Source: an uncultured Alistipes sp.
Lineage (GTDB): Bacteria; Bacteroidota; Bacteroidia; Bacteroidales; UBA932
Direction of reading: 5' to 3'
DNA: 64,000 bases
NCBI GenBank assembly: GCA_900544175.1
Contig: UQUN01000011.1
Location: 6,348-70,347 of the forward strand
Shown here one piece after another: positions 40,548 to 49,395 of this stretch. Positions within the stretch are counted from its first letter, which is position 1, and every line of letters starts with the position of its first letter. A model generated the notes under the pieces. That model was given only the letters and a program-made list of their open reading frames with translations, made no database searches and had not been told where the DNA came from. A program made the translations under genes and the position numbers.

Positions 40548-41528
40548 ATGAATAAATCTTTTTTCATAACTTTACTTTTTTTTATGATTACACCCTTGTT
40601 CTTCAACGGGTGTAATTTTCATAATGTAAAATACACGGCTGAGCCCAAGTCTTTTCCGTATGTTTCCGCACCGACCATGCTCCAAGGCTATGAGGCAGCC
40701 GAGTACACTGCCACGCATTTCTGGAACAGGTACTTCGATTCAACGGAAGTCTGGCTGCGACAAAAGAGCGGAGCCGCCCCCGACACGCTTGTTGGCGGCG
40801 TAACTGCAGATAATATGACAGCAGCCTTCAGGGAATATCTCATGGCACTGTGGTCTGTTCCATACGACAAGGCCATCAAGGCACAGACGAAACTGATGAC
40901 ATTAGCCGAGTCCTCACTGGAGACCGACACGTCGGGCCGCATCTACGACTATTTCACCACCACAATGGAATCAGCCCTTTGGCATCCCCTCTCCGAACTC
41001 CGCAATGAAGGCATGTATATTCCAGTTTTGGAAAGTATCATCAAGACAAGGCGCACGCGGGAGCACTACAGCGTCTATTACCAGCAACAGCTGGCTTCCT
41101 GCATGAAGAACAGCCCGGGCAGTGAAGCCGCTGATTTCACCTTCACCGATTCCAAAGGCAGACTTCAGAATCTCTACGGCACATCAGGCGAATACATCCT
41201 GCTGCTGTTCTCCAACCCAGGCTGCCCTGCATGCCGTGAGATTGTCTCCGTACTCAAAGACTCACCTGCGATAAACGAAATGGAACAGGACGGCCGCCTG
41301 TCCCTGCTCAGCATATATATCGACGAGGACTTGAATGAGTGGTACAAAGGTCTGTCAGACTATCCTGAAGAATGGACTACAGGCTATAACCAGGACCTGA
41401 CTATCCGCGACAACCTCACATACGACATACGCGCCATTCCCTCCATCTATCTTCTCGACCACGACAAGAAAGTCATCTTCAAGGACATATCCCTTTCAAT
41501 GCTGATGCTGCAGCTCAACAGGCTCTAA
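40548..41528 (+). CDS. Thioredoxin-like lipoprotein with DUF5106 domain
   Basis: Exported protein of 326 residues. Seen: a signal peptide ending at a lipobox FFNGC (Cys22); a helical DUF5106-like domain (about 30-195); and a C-terminal thioredoxin fold with SPGSEAADFTFTDSKG, LLLFSNPGCPACREI holding the CPAC redox motif, and the cis-Pro in YDIRAIPSIYLLDHD. It is probably an envelope thiol-disulfide protein of the TlpA/ResA kind. The gene begins 7 nt after the tRNA and ends overlapping the convergent acyltransferase gene by 4 nt. Confidence 0.87.
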   Translation: MNKSFFITLLFFMITPLFFNGCNFHNVKYTAEPKSFPYVSAPTMLQGYEAAEYTATHFWNRYFDSTEVWLRQKSGAAPDTLVGGVTADNMTAAFREYLMALWSVPYDKAIKAQTKLMTLAESSLETDTSGRIYDYFTTTMESALWHPLSELRNEGMYIPVLESIIKTRRTREHYSVYYQQQLASCMKNSPGSEAADFTFTDSKGRLQNLYGTSGEYILLLFSNPGCPACREIVSVLKDSPAINEMEQDGRLSLLSIYIDEDLNEWYKGLSDYPEEWTTGYNQDLTIRDNLTYDIRAIPSIYLLDHDKKVIFKDISLSMLMLQLNRL

Positions 41529-42730
41529 AGGTACTCCCGACCGGAAAGACCACGCCAGAGAGCATAATATTTGAGGGTAGAGACAGGGCGTACGGATATA
41601 AGCTGGTAACGGACCGAAGGTCCGCAGTTGAAATACATGGAGCGGGAAAGAAAAGTGCCGTAACCGGTTATATCCTCTATACGGAAAACATCGCGCCTGC
41701 CCCCGTACGAAAGCTCGAGCCTGTCACCATACATGGCCACTGATGCGTTCTCTGACAGATGAGTGAATACACCGTCCTTCTTAAGAGTCAGCTTGAAGCA
41801 ACCGTCATCATGCACTATCGGATCATCATTCTGCTGTCTAAGCTCAGCAGAATGCTCATGCACCCAACGTTTCTGAAAGCGGTTCCACTCGGCGAAATTG
41901 TCGAAAGGCATGTAATTCCCCTTCTCGAACCATCCGGTCTCCAGACATCTGGCCGTCAGACCGCAACTGCATGACAGCCGGTTGCCCCGGGTCTCGACCG
42001 TTCCGAAACGAAGGCAGTGAGGACAGAGATAGGCGGCATACTGCAGACCCTCGGCAAGGGCTTTCCCGCGGTAAAGCGCACCTGTTGCTGCCTGAGCCTC
42101 GTACGCATTGACCCGCAGGTCCCGGCAGATGGCGGCATATATCTCCTCAACTGTCATCCGGGAAATCTCTTCTGCAGTATACTCATGCACCAGTTCTCCC
42201 CTCATAGGCCCCTTCCGCTTATGATCTGCCCATCTCGGCCGCAGCAGGTATCCTCCGGTGAAACGGTAGGTAAGCAGAGCCACGCCCGTATCCTTCACCA
42301 AGGCGGCGGTGCGGGGCGAGATGTATTCGGTCTCCCCGTCCCAGCTGCGGTTGCCCTCCGGGAACATCCCCACGGAGACTCCCGCCCGCAGATTGGCCTC
42401 TATCAGGGCAATGGCCGCATCCCCCTTCGCTCCCTTCTCCCGTGGGATGATACCGAAAAGAGGGTTGAGGAAAAATCCGGCAATACCCCTTGTCAGAGAA
42501 GCATTGGCCACGAAGCGCATGTGGCGGCGGGTACCGATGACCATCAGCGCCGGGTCCAGGTTCTGGGTATGGTTGCCTAAGCACAGAAAGGTACGGCTCT
42601 GCACCTTACAGGGCCTGTAACTGATATGCAGGATGATGTTGACGAAAGGGCCGATAAATGTACGGCAAAAGGCGTAAACTCCGCGCTGGAAGCCTACGCC
42701 TTTTGTAATCTTTGAACGGTCTGACTGCAT
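41525..42730 (-). CDS. PlsC-type acyltransferase with C-terminal zinc ribbon
   Basis: A 401-residue glycerolipid acyltransferase. Seen: NHTQNLDP (the NHX4D catalytic motif, about residues 54-61), GIIPREKGAKGD, and FPEGNRSW (the acceptor-binding block), i.e. a 1-acylglycerol-3-phosphate acyltransferase-like domain; then a C-terminal extension with CPHCLRFGTVETRGNRLSCSC, a zinc-ribbon-like pair, followed by a beta-rich tail (VHDDGCFKLTLKKDG). This extension is not part of PlsC. Its start is 6 nt after the acyl-CoA synthetase stop, so the two may channel acyl groups. Confidence 0.87.
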   Translation of the reverse strand: MQSDRSKITKGVGFQRGVYAFCRTFIGPFVNIILHISYRPCKVQSRTFLCLGNHTQNLDPALMVIGTRRHMRFVANASLTRGIAGFFLNPLFGIIPREKGAKGDAAIALIEANLRAGVSVGMFPEGNRSWDGETEYISPRTAALVKDTGVALLTYRFTGGYLLRPRWADHKRKGPMRGELVHEYTAEEISRMTVEEIYAAICRDLRVNAYEAQAATGALYRGKALAEGLQYAAYLCPHCLRFGTVETRGNRLSCSCGLTARCLETGWFEKGNYMPFDNFAEWNRFQKRWVHEHSAELRQQNDDPIVHDDGCFKLTLKKDGVFTHLSENASVAMYGDRLELSYGGRRDVFRIEDITGYGTFLSRSMYFNCGPSVRYQLISVRPVSTLKYYALWRGLSGREYL

Positions 42731-42736
42731 GCCGGC

Positions 42737-44467
42737 TTATTTTTGGGCTGCAGCCTGGTTCTTCTTCGCTTCCTCCTCTTCGAGCACACGGTAGGCGACT
42801 TTGCCGACAAGAGTCTTCGGCAGCTCGCTGCGGAACTCGATGTCATAGGGCATGGCGTACTTGGCAATGTACTTGCGGCAGTAGGCCAGAAGCTCGTCCT
42901 TGGTCTCCTGTGTGGGTTCATAGCCGGGACGAAGCATGACAAATGCCTTTACTTTCTGCATCTTGTACGGGTCGGGCACACCTATGATACAGCTCATCTG
43001 CACCTTTTCATGCGCATCAAGGATATTCTCGAGCTGGGCCGGATAGACGTTGTAGCCGGAAGTGACTATCATCCTCTTGATACGGCCCCGGAAGTAAACA
43101 AATCCCTGGTCGTCCATGCAGCCAAGGTCTCCGGTATAGAGCCAGGTCAGGCCGTCAGCATGCCTGCGGAGGGTCCTGGCTGTCTCCTCGGGCTTGTTGT
43201 AGTAGCCGAGCATGACTGTGGGGCCGGAAAGCACGATCTCACCCTCTTCTCCGTAGGGCAGCTCCTCTTCGGTATCCGGTTTCACTATCTTGAAATAGGT
43301 GTCGGGGAAAGGTATGCCGATGCTGCCCTCCTTCTGGAGCTTGACCGGAGTCAGGCAGCAGGCGGTGACACACTCGGTGGTGCCGTAACCCTCGCGCACC
43401 TTGATGGTGGCCTTATGGTCTGCAAGGAACTTGTCCATCTTCTTCTTCAGTTCTATGGACAGGGAGTCTCCGCCGGAGAATACGCCCTTGAGGTGGGAGA
43501 AATCGGCTTTCTCCATATTGGGCAGACGCAGCATGGCCTCGTATAAGGTGGGTACGCCGGCGATGAAGTTGCATTTGTTCTTGGTAATCAGCTTGGAATA
43601 ACTCTTGGGGGTGAAGCGGGGCACGAGAACGCACCTGCCGCCCTTGGCCAGCATCGTGTGGATGCAGACACCGAGGCCGAAGCCATGGAATACAGGCATG
43701 GCGGCCAGCATCTTGTCCCCGGGGCCGAACATGGGGTTGGTGGCGATGACCTGCTCGGCAAGGGCATTGAAGTTACGGTTGGTGAGCATGATGCCCTTCG
43801 TCGTACCTGTAGTTCCGCCGGAGTAAAGGATGACGGCCGGATCATTGTCGTCGCGTTCCACCTTGTAATTGTAGAAACAGCACTTCGAAAGCTTCATGAA
43901 GTCCTTCCAGGTGATGACAGGAGCATCCTTTGGTATTCTGGCTATCTTGTAGCCCTCGGTAATCATGTAGCCGGTCTTCAGGGGCTGGGCCAGTTCGTCC
44001 TTGATGCGGGCGAGTATGACGTTGACTATGCCGGTATTCTTGCGTATGGCCTCTATCTTGCCGTAGAACTGGTCGAGGGTGATGACCGTAATGCTGTTGG
44101 ATTCGTTCAGATAGAACTCTATCTCCTTCTCGCTCGAAAGCGGGTGCACCATACTGGCAATGCCGCCTACCAGGTTGATCGCATAGAACATATAGATGGC
44201 CTGGGGGCAGTTGGGCATGGCGATGGTCACGCAGTCTCCCTTTCGTATGCCGATAGTCTTCAGAGCCTTCGCGCACTGCTCTATCTTCTTGACCATCTTT
44301 GCATACGTGGTGGATTTGCCCATGAAGTCAAAGGCTACGTTCTTGGGGTAACGGGCAGCGACGGAAGCAACCATGTCGAACATAGAGCCCTTGAAATAAT
44401 CCAGATGCACGGGCACTCCCTCAGTGTAGGGATACCACGGTGTTTTTACGGTTTTGTTTTCAGACAT
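42737..44467 (-). CDS. Long-chain acyl-CoA synthetase (AMP-forming)
   Basis: A 576-residue ANL enzyme. Seen: ILYSGGTTGTTKGIMLTN (P-loop-like), GYGTTECVTACCLTP, YTGDLGCMDDQGFVYFRGR with the hinge KRMIVTSGYNVYPAQLE, and the lysine of TLVGKVAYRVLEE near the C-terminus. FadD-like length. It activates fatty acids to acyl-CoA and is followed by the PlsC-like gene, so recycling of exogenous or released fatty acids into lipids is likely. A near -7 match (AATATTTG) lies at 44505-44512 on the minus strand. Confidence 0.92.
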   Translation of the reverse strand: MSENKTVKTPWYPYTEGVPVHLDYFKGSMFDMVASVAARYPKNVAFDFMGKSTTYAKMVKKIEQCAKALKTIGIRKGDCVTIAMPNCPQAIYMFYAINLVGGIASMVHPLSSEKEIEFYLNESNSITVITLDQFYGKIEAIRKNTGIVNVILARIKDELAQPLKTGYMITEGYKIARIPKDAPVITWKDFMKLSKCCFYNYKVERDDNDPAVILYSGGTTGTTKGIMLTNRNFNALAEQVIATNPMFGPGDKMLAAMPVFHGFGLGVCIHTMLAKGGRCVLVPRFTPKSYSKLITKNKCNFIAGVPTLYEAMLRLPNMEKADFSHLKGVFSGGDSLSIELKKKMDKFLADHKATIKVREGYGTTECVTACCLTPVKLQKEGSIGIPFPDTYFKIVKPDTEEELPYGEEGEIVLSGPTVMLGYYNKPEETARTLRRHADGLTWLYTGDLGCMDDQGFVYFRGRIKRMIVTSGYNVYPAQLENILDAHEKVQMSCIIGVPDPYKMQKVKAFVMLRPGYEPTQETKDELLAYCRKYIAKYAMPYDIEFRSELPKTLVGKVAYRVLEEEEAKKNQAAAQK

Positions 44468-44636
44468 ATAGACAGGTTATAGGGTTTAATCGTGCTAAGA
44501 TAAGCAAATATTTCCACACAATGTCCCATACAGACAAGTTATCCGCCACCCTAAATTGCAGTTTTCATCAGATATTTGTCTTGCAGACATTTACGTCAAG
44601 ACTTCCGTTCGCAGTACCAAAGACACCTTCCCTGTA

Positions 44637-46328
44637 CTAATTGACCTCCACCAAAGCTTCGGACACATTAATGACAAAATCTCCTACCCGTTCGCACTCA
44701 GATATAAGATCCATATAGTAGACACCCCGCAGATAACCGCTCTCCTCCGCCTCTATGTGACGCAGATGCTCCTCTTTCAAGTTGTCACGGTACTCATTGA
44801 TATCATGCTCCGCATCCTGGGCGTTGGATATGTTTATCATGTACTGGAAACCTTGCTTGAGATTAGATGTCATAACATCCAGAGCCACATCCACAAGGTC
44901 GAGCATATGGTTCAGTTTCTTGACTGTCACCTCATCGAACCTCTGACCATGCATGTTCTTGCGTTGCAGGATACGGCCTATATTGAAACCTGAGTCCCCG
45001 ATGCTCTCAAGCTCGCTTATTATCTTGAACATCGCCTGCATCTTGCCGGTACCCTCCTGACTCAATTCGCCTTCTCCGATGCTGCTCAGATACTTCGCTA
45101 TTTCAAACTCCACGCGGTCCGTTATCTGCTCATAGTGTTCAAGTTTCTTAAAGAGATAGTCAAAGCGGCTCTCGTCATCTGCTTCGTTGACAGCCTCTCT
45201 CGCATACACATACTGCTTTTTCACTATCTCCGAGAAGTGCACAACCTCCTGCTCGGCCTGCTCCAGAGACAGCTCCGAAGTACTCATCATACCGCCCTGG
45301 ATGTATCTCAGGCGGAACACCTCCTCCTCGTCCTTATGGCCCTTTATCAGACAAGTCACCAGCTTTACTATCTGAGGCGTAAACCACACGAGTATACATG
45401 TGTTCGTGATGTTGAACAAGGTATGTACAGTAGATATCGCATACAACAAGGAGGCAGACGACGTGAACGGATCCTCACCTCCGAGACCGACCACAATCTT
45501 GGAGACAAGCCAAAGGAACGGCTTGTACAGAGCCAGCACCCATATTACTCCGAACACATTGAAGACAGTATGTGCCAGTGCGGCTCTTTTGGCCGAGACA
45601 TTACCAACGGAAGCGGCTATGTTGGCTGTTATCGTTGTACCTATATTTTCTCCCAGAACCATGGCCGCAGCTATCTCGAACGGTATCCAGCCCTGGCTGG
45701 CCATGACAAGAGTCAGGGCCACGGTCGCACTGGAGGACTGCAGCACGATGGTCATCACAGTTCCCACCAGGACAAAGATCAGTATGGAGAGGAAACCCCA
45801 GTCCGTCCATCTCCGGATGAATGCTATGGCTTCAGGGTTGGCACTCAGATCAGGTACCGAGTCCTTCAGGAAACTGAGTCCCAGGAACAGCATGGCAAAA
45901 CCAATGATCATCTCGCCTATGTTCTTGCGTCTCTGCGACTTGAACATCATGAAAGCGAAACCTAAACCTATAAGGGGGATAGAAAGAGCCGAAATATCGG
46001 CCGTAAAGCCGAGAAGGGATATAAGCCATGAAGTTACCGTAGTCCCTATATTGGCACCCATGATCACGCCTACAGCCTGGGTCAGGCTTAGAAGACCGGC
46101 ATTCACAAAACTCACTACCATGACAGTAGTGGCACTGGATGATTGGATTACAGCTGTAATGAGCGTTCCTGTAAGGATTCTGGTAAACGAGTTGGCCGTC
46201 ATCGCGGACAATATGGAACGGAGCCTGCTGCCAGCCACTTTCTGAAGGCCCTCGCTCATGAGAGTCATTCCGTACAGGAACATTCCCAAAGCCCCGAGAA
46301 GAGTCAGAATCTGAAATATCGTACTCAT
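44637..46328 (-). CDS. Na/Pi cotransporter family protein with PhoU-like C-terminus
   Basis: A 563-residue membrane transporter. Seen: two inverted repeats of the NptA/PNaS domain, each with the QSSSAT motif (TAVIQSSSATTVMVVSF and TIVLQSSSATVALTLV), GANIGTTVTSW and GENIGTTITAN, and a cytoplasmic helical PhoU-like tail after about residue 340. Expected role: sodium-coupled phosphate transport in the inner membrane, with the tail as regulator. Divergent from the gluzincin gene; its -7 box TATATTTG lies at 46354-46361. Confidence 0.93.
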   Translation of the reverse strand: MSTIFQILTLLGALGMFLYGMTLMSEGLQKVAGSRLRSILSAMTANSFTRILTGTLITAVIQSSSATTVMVVSFVNAGLLSLTQAVGVIMGANIGTTVTSWLISLLGFTADISALSIPLIGLGFAFMMFKSQRRKNIGEMIIGFAMLFLGLSFLKDSVPDLSANPEAIAFIRRWTDWGFLSILIFVLVGTVMTIVLQSSSATVALTLVMASQGWIPFEIAAAMVLGENIGTTITANIAASVGNVSAKRAALAHTVFNVFGVIWVLALYKPFLWLVSKIVVGLGGEDPFTSSASLLYAISTVHTLFNITNTCILVWFTPQIVKLVTCLIKGHKDEEEVFRLRYIQGGMMSTSELSLEQAEQEVVHFSEIVKKQYVYAREAVNEADDESRFDYLFKKLEHYEQITDRVEFEIAKYLSSIGEGELSQEGTGKMQAMFKIISELESIGDSGFNIGRILQRKNMHGQRFDEVTVKKLNHMLDLVDVALDVMTSNLKQGFQYMINISNAQDAEHDINEYRDNLKEEHLRHIEAEESGYLRGVYYMDLISECERVGDFVINVSEALVEVN

Positions 46329-46353
46329 TATAATTTTAAAACAGCTTATTCTG

Positions 46354-46361
46354 CAAATATA
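46354..46361 (-). promoter_or_regulatory. TAnnTTTG -7 box for the Na/Pi transporter
   Basis: Reads TATATTTG on the minus strand, 25 nt before the ATG at 46328. It lies only 2 nt from the opposing box at 46364-46371, so only one polymerase could bind at a time. Confidence 0.65.
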
Positions 46362-46363
46362 AT

Positions 46364-46371
46364 TATCTTTG
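46364..46371 (+). promoter_or_regulatory. TAnnTTTG -7 box for the gluzincin gene
   Basis: Reads TATCTTTG and ends 4 nt before the ATG at 46376. By the usual spacing transcription would begin at or near that ATG, implying a leaderless mRNA. Confidence 0.6.
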
Positions 46372-46375
46372 CGCC

Positions 46376-49372
46376 ATGTTGAACAGGATACTTCTTATTT
46401 TATCAGCCATCCTGCTGATGTCCCTGCTGTCACAGCAAACACTCCGGGCGCAGTACTATACTGCCGGAAACGACCCCACCAGAGCACGATGGAGAACCAT
46501 AAGTTCCGAACACTACAGGATAATCTATCCGGAAGAGACCGATTCAATAGCAAGAATATACCTCTATACCCTCGAGCAGGTGAGGCCAAGGGTAATGGCA
46601 AGTCTCAACATCGATCCCAGGCCCATTCCAGTCATCCTTCACCCATACACGACCCAGAGTAACGGAGTAGTGACATGGGCTCCCAAGCGGATGGACCTTT
46701 TCACATCCCCTGACCCTTACGGTTCCAATCCCGACTCCTGGATCAGGCATCTGACCATACACGAACTCACTCACGTGGGACAGGTAGAGCACTACACGAA
46801 AGGCATATACAATGTCTTCTACTATCTCCTCGGAGAACAGGTCACCGGCCTGGGCCTCGGACTGTTCGCTGGCGGATACGCTCTGGAGGGAGGAGCCGTC
46901 ATAGCCGAGACGGAACTTACGGAAGGAGGCCGCGGACGTAACGCGGATTTTCTCAAATACTACCGGGCGATGTACCTCAACGGGGACTACCGCAACTGGG
47001 ACCGCCTGTATTTCGGTTCCAACAAGTACTACACCCCAAATGAATACGTATTCGGATATCTGAATTACAGCTACAGCCGGTATCTGAGCGGTATGGCCGA
47101 CTATGTCGGCAGATATTTCAGGACACCTGCCGAGAAATGGTACAGTCCTCTCGATCTCATCGACCCGGACCGCAATGTGGACGGGATGGGGATGTCGGAA
47201 TATTTCCGCATGTCGCAGGCAGCATTCACCGAGATATGGCGGACCGACTGGCTGTCCAGAGGCCGCTTTACCGCAAGTGAGGACATCAGAAAACGCAACG
47301 ACAGGCTCTACGCCGAAGTCACTGACCCTGTGCGCATAGACTTCCGTCAGTCCCCCTGGTACGGCTCGGTCATAGCCGTGAAAGAAGGCATGGAGACTGC
47401 CCGCAAGCTCGTACGTATCGACAGCACGGGCAAGGAGCATTTCATCCGCTTCTTCAACCCTGTCTCCTCGCGGCTCACCTACGACGGACGGAACCGGATA
47501 TACTGGAGCGAATCCATTTCCAACGACGCATCCTCACTCGAGGATTTCTCCGTAATAATGTGTCTGGACCTCCGCAACGGTAAGGTCAGGAACATAGGAG
47601 GACACAGGACCAAATATTTCAATCCGGCACCATCCTCCACAGGCGATACACTGGCGGCGGCCGAATACCCTGTAGGCGGCACCACCAGGCTGGTCCTGCT
47701 CTCAGTTCCGGACGGCAAGGTGCTGCTGACGGCCGAAGCCCCGCAAAAAGGCCAGATAAGGGAATCCGTATTCATAGGAGGCGAGATCTACTGTTCGGTG
47801 ATAACTGATGAAGGCATAGGTCTGTTCAGATACTCCGCGGACAGATGGGCCACCGTCGTAGAACCGCAGTCCAGAAGCATATCGGGATTGAAAGGGTACA
47901 CAGGCAGCCTGTATTTCTCCAGCGATCTGGACGGAGTCCTCAACATCTACCGTCTCGACCCTGTTTCCTGCGGACTTACCCGCCTGACCAATTCCGAATA
48001 CGGAGCGGACTACCCCTACTTCAACCCGACAGACGGCAGGCTCTACTACAGCGAATACAGTCTGGGAGGCTACAGGCCGGTAAGCCTGAGTGCAGACTCG
48101 CTGCGGCATGACTCCGTGAACTTCAGCGCCCCTTACAGGCATCCGGTAGCCGAAATGCTGTCGGCCCAGTCAGAGAAGCTGATGGAAGAAAGGGGCATAC
48201 GGGACACTCTCAATCCGGGGGACTTCATGGATCCGGAGAAATACCCCTCGAAGAAATACTCCAAGTTCCTGCACGCATTCCGCATTCATTCCTGGTTTCC
48301 GGTCTACGCCAATGTGGACCGCATCCGCTCCTTCAATTTCGAGAACTTCACCCAGGCGGCATCCCTCGGTGCGACCATACTGTCCCAGAACTCACTGGGG
48401 GACATCGTATCCAGCATAGGCTACGGATATGTCAGGGACGCATCGACAGACAAATGGTTCCACTCCGGCCACGTATCTGTGGACGCCAGAATCATAGGCA
48501 ACCTGTCAGCCGAACTGCGCTTCGATGTCAACGACAGGAACACCAGGACCTACATGTTCGACCTGACTATGGGCCGGCAGGTATCAATGGAAAATCTTCA
48601 CGACCCGCTGCTGTCCGCCAGCGCGATGCTCTACTGGCAGACGGATTTCAACAGCAGGGGCTGGTACAGGAGCCTCACCCCATTCGTGTCCTGGAATTTC
48701 GCCAATGACAGGTATTACGCCTACTCCTACAATATCCTTCAGGGAGACATGAACCCTATGGATGGGAAACAGTACATGCGGAACCAACTGCAGTACGGCA
48801 TCTCCTACGGACAGGTAATACCCACGGCCACCTCCCAGATCTATCCGCGCTGGGGCTTCGGAATCACAGCCAGGGGAGTATCCTCCCTCGGAGCCGGCAT
48901 TTACTTCGGGCACCTGGCATACATGAACGGATATGTATATTTCCCCGGCATCACACGGCAGCAGGGACTGAAGATAGGATTCTCCTTCCAGAAACAGTTC
49001 TCGGACGGAAAACTGCTGTACACGTCCATAGCCCAGCTGCCCCGCGGCTATGACGGCTACAGTTTCGCGGATACGTATCTCAACATCACAGCCGACTACG
49101 CCATCCCCATATACCTGGGAGACTTCCGCATAGGCCCGGTATTCTATTTCAAGAGACTCCAGTTCATTCCATTCTTCGACTATGCCCTGGAGGCAGGAGC
49201 CGGAACAGGCATAAGCGGAACTTACTGTTCCTACGGAGCCGACCTGATGGTGGACTTCCATTTCATCCGGCTCGGATTTCCGCTGAGCATGGGTGTCCGC
49301 TACTCACGTACAGCCGCACCGGCCAACGGTACGCAGAACCACTTCAGCATGCTGTTCAATATATCGTTCTGA
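46376..49372 (+). CDS. Large exported metallopeptidase-like protein: gluzincin domain, beta-propeller, outer-membrane barrel-like end
   Basis: A 998-residue protein. Seen: signal peptide (ILLILSAILLMSLLSQQTLRAQ); an N-terminal domain with HELTH (129-133) and, 38 residues on, Glu171 in YALEGGAVIAETE, the HExxH...E arrangement of gluzincin peptidases; a middle part with repeated propeller blades (about 330-620; for example LYFSSDLDGVLNIYRLD, DYPYFNPTDGRLYYSEYS); and a C-terminal half of amphipathic strands ending MLFNISF with a terminal Phe, as in outer-membrane barrels. No family name recognised for the whole. Likely a surface or periplasm-facing protease. Confidence 0.75.
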   Translation: MLNRILLILSAILLMSLLSQQTLRAQYYTAGNDPTRARWRTISSEHYRIIYPEETDSIARIYLYTLEQVRPRVMASLNIDPRPIPVILHPYTTQSNGVVTWAPKRMDLFTSPDPYGSNPDSWIRHLTIHELTHVGQVEHYTKGIYNVFYYLLGEQVTGLGLGLFAGGYALEGGAVIAETELTEGGRGRNADFLKYYRAMYLNGDYRNWDRLYFGSNKYYTPNEYVFGYLNYSYSRYLSGMADYVGRYFRTPAEKWYSPLDLIDPDRNVDGMGMSEYFRMSQAAFTEIWRTDWLSRGRFTASEDIRKRNDRLYAEVTDPVRIDFRQSPWYGSVIAVKEGMETARKLVRIDSTGKEHFIRFFNPVSSRLTYDGRNRIYWSESISNDASSLEDFSVIMCLDLRNGKVRNIGGHRTKYFNPAPSSTGDTLAAAEYPVGGTTRLVLLSVPDGKVLLTAEAPQKGQIRESVFIGGEIYCSVITDEGIGLFRYSADRWATVVEPQSRSISGLKGYTGSLYFSSDLDGVLNIYRLDPVSCGLTRLTNSEYGADYPYFNPTDGRLYYSEYSLGGYRPVSLSADSLRHDSVNFSAPYRHPVAEMLSAQSEKLMEERGIRDTLNPGDFMDPEKYPSKKYSKFLHAFRIHSWFPVYANVDRIRSFNFENFTQAASLGATILSQNSLGDIVSSIGYGYVRDASTDKWFHSGHVSVDARIIGNLSAELRFDVNDRNTRTYMFDLTMGRQVSMENLHDPLLSASAMLYWQTDFNSRGWYRSLTPFVSWNFANDRYYAYSYNILQGDMNPMDGKQYMRNQLQYGISYGQVIPTATSQIYPRWGFGITARGVSSLGAGIYFGHLAYMNGYVYFPGITRQQGLKIGFSFQKQFSDGKLLYTSIAQLPRGYDGYSFADTYLNITADYAIPIYLGDFRIGPVFYFKRLQFIPFFDYALEAGAGTGISGTYCSYGADLMVDFHFIRLGFPLSMGVRYSRTAAPANGTQNHFSMLFNISF

Positions 49373-49395
49373 CGGCGACACCATCGGTCCGGCAT

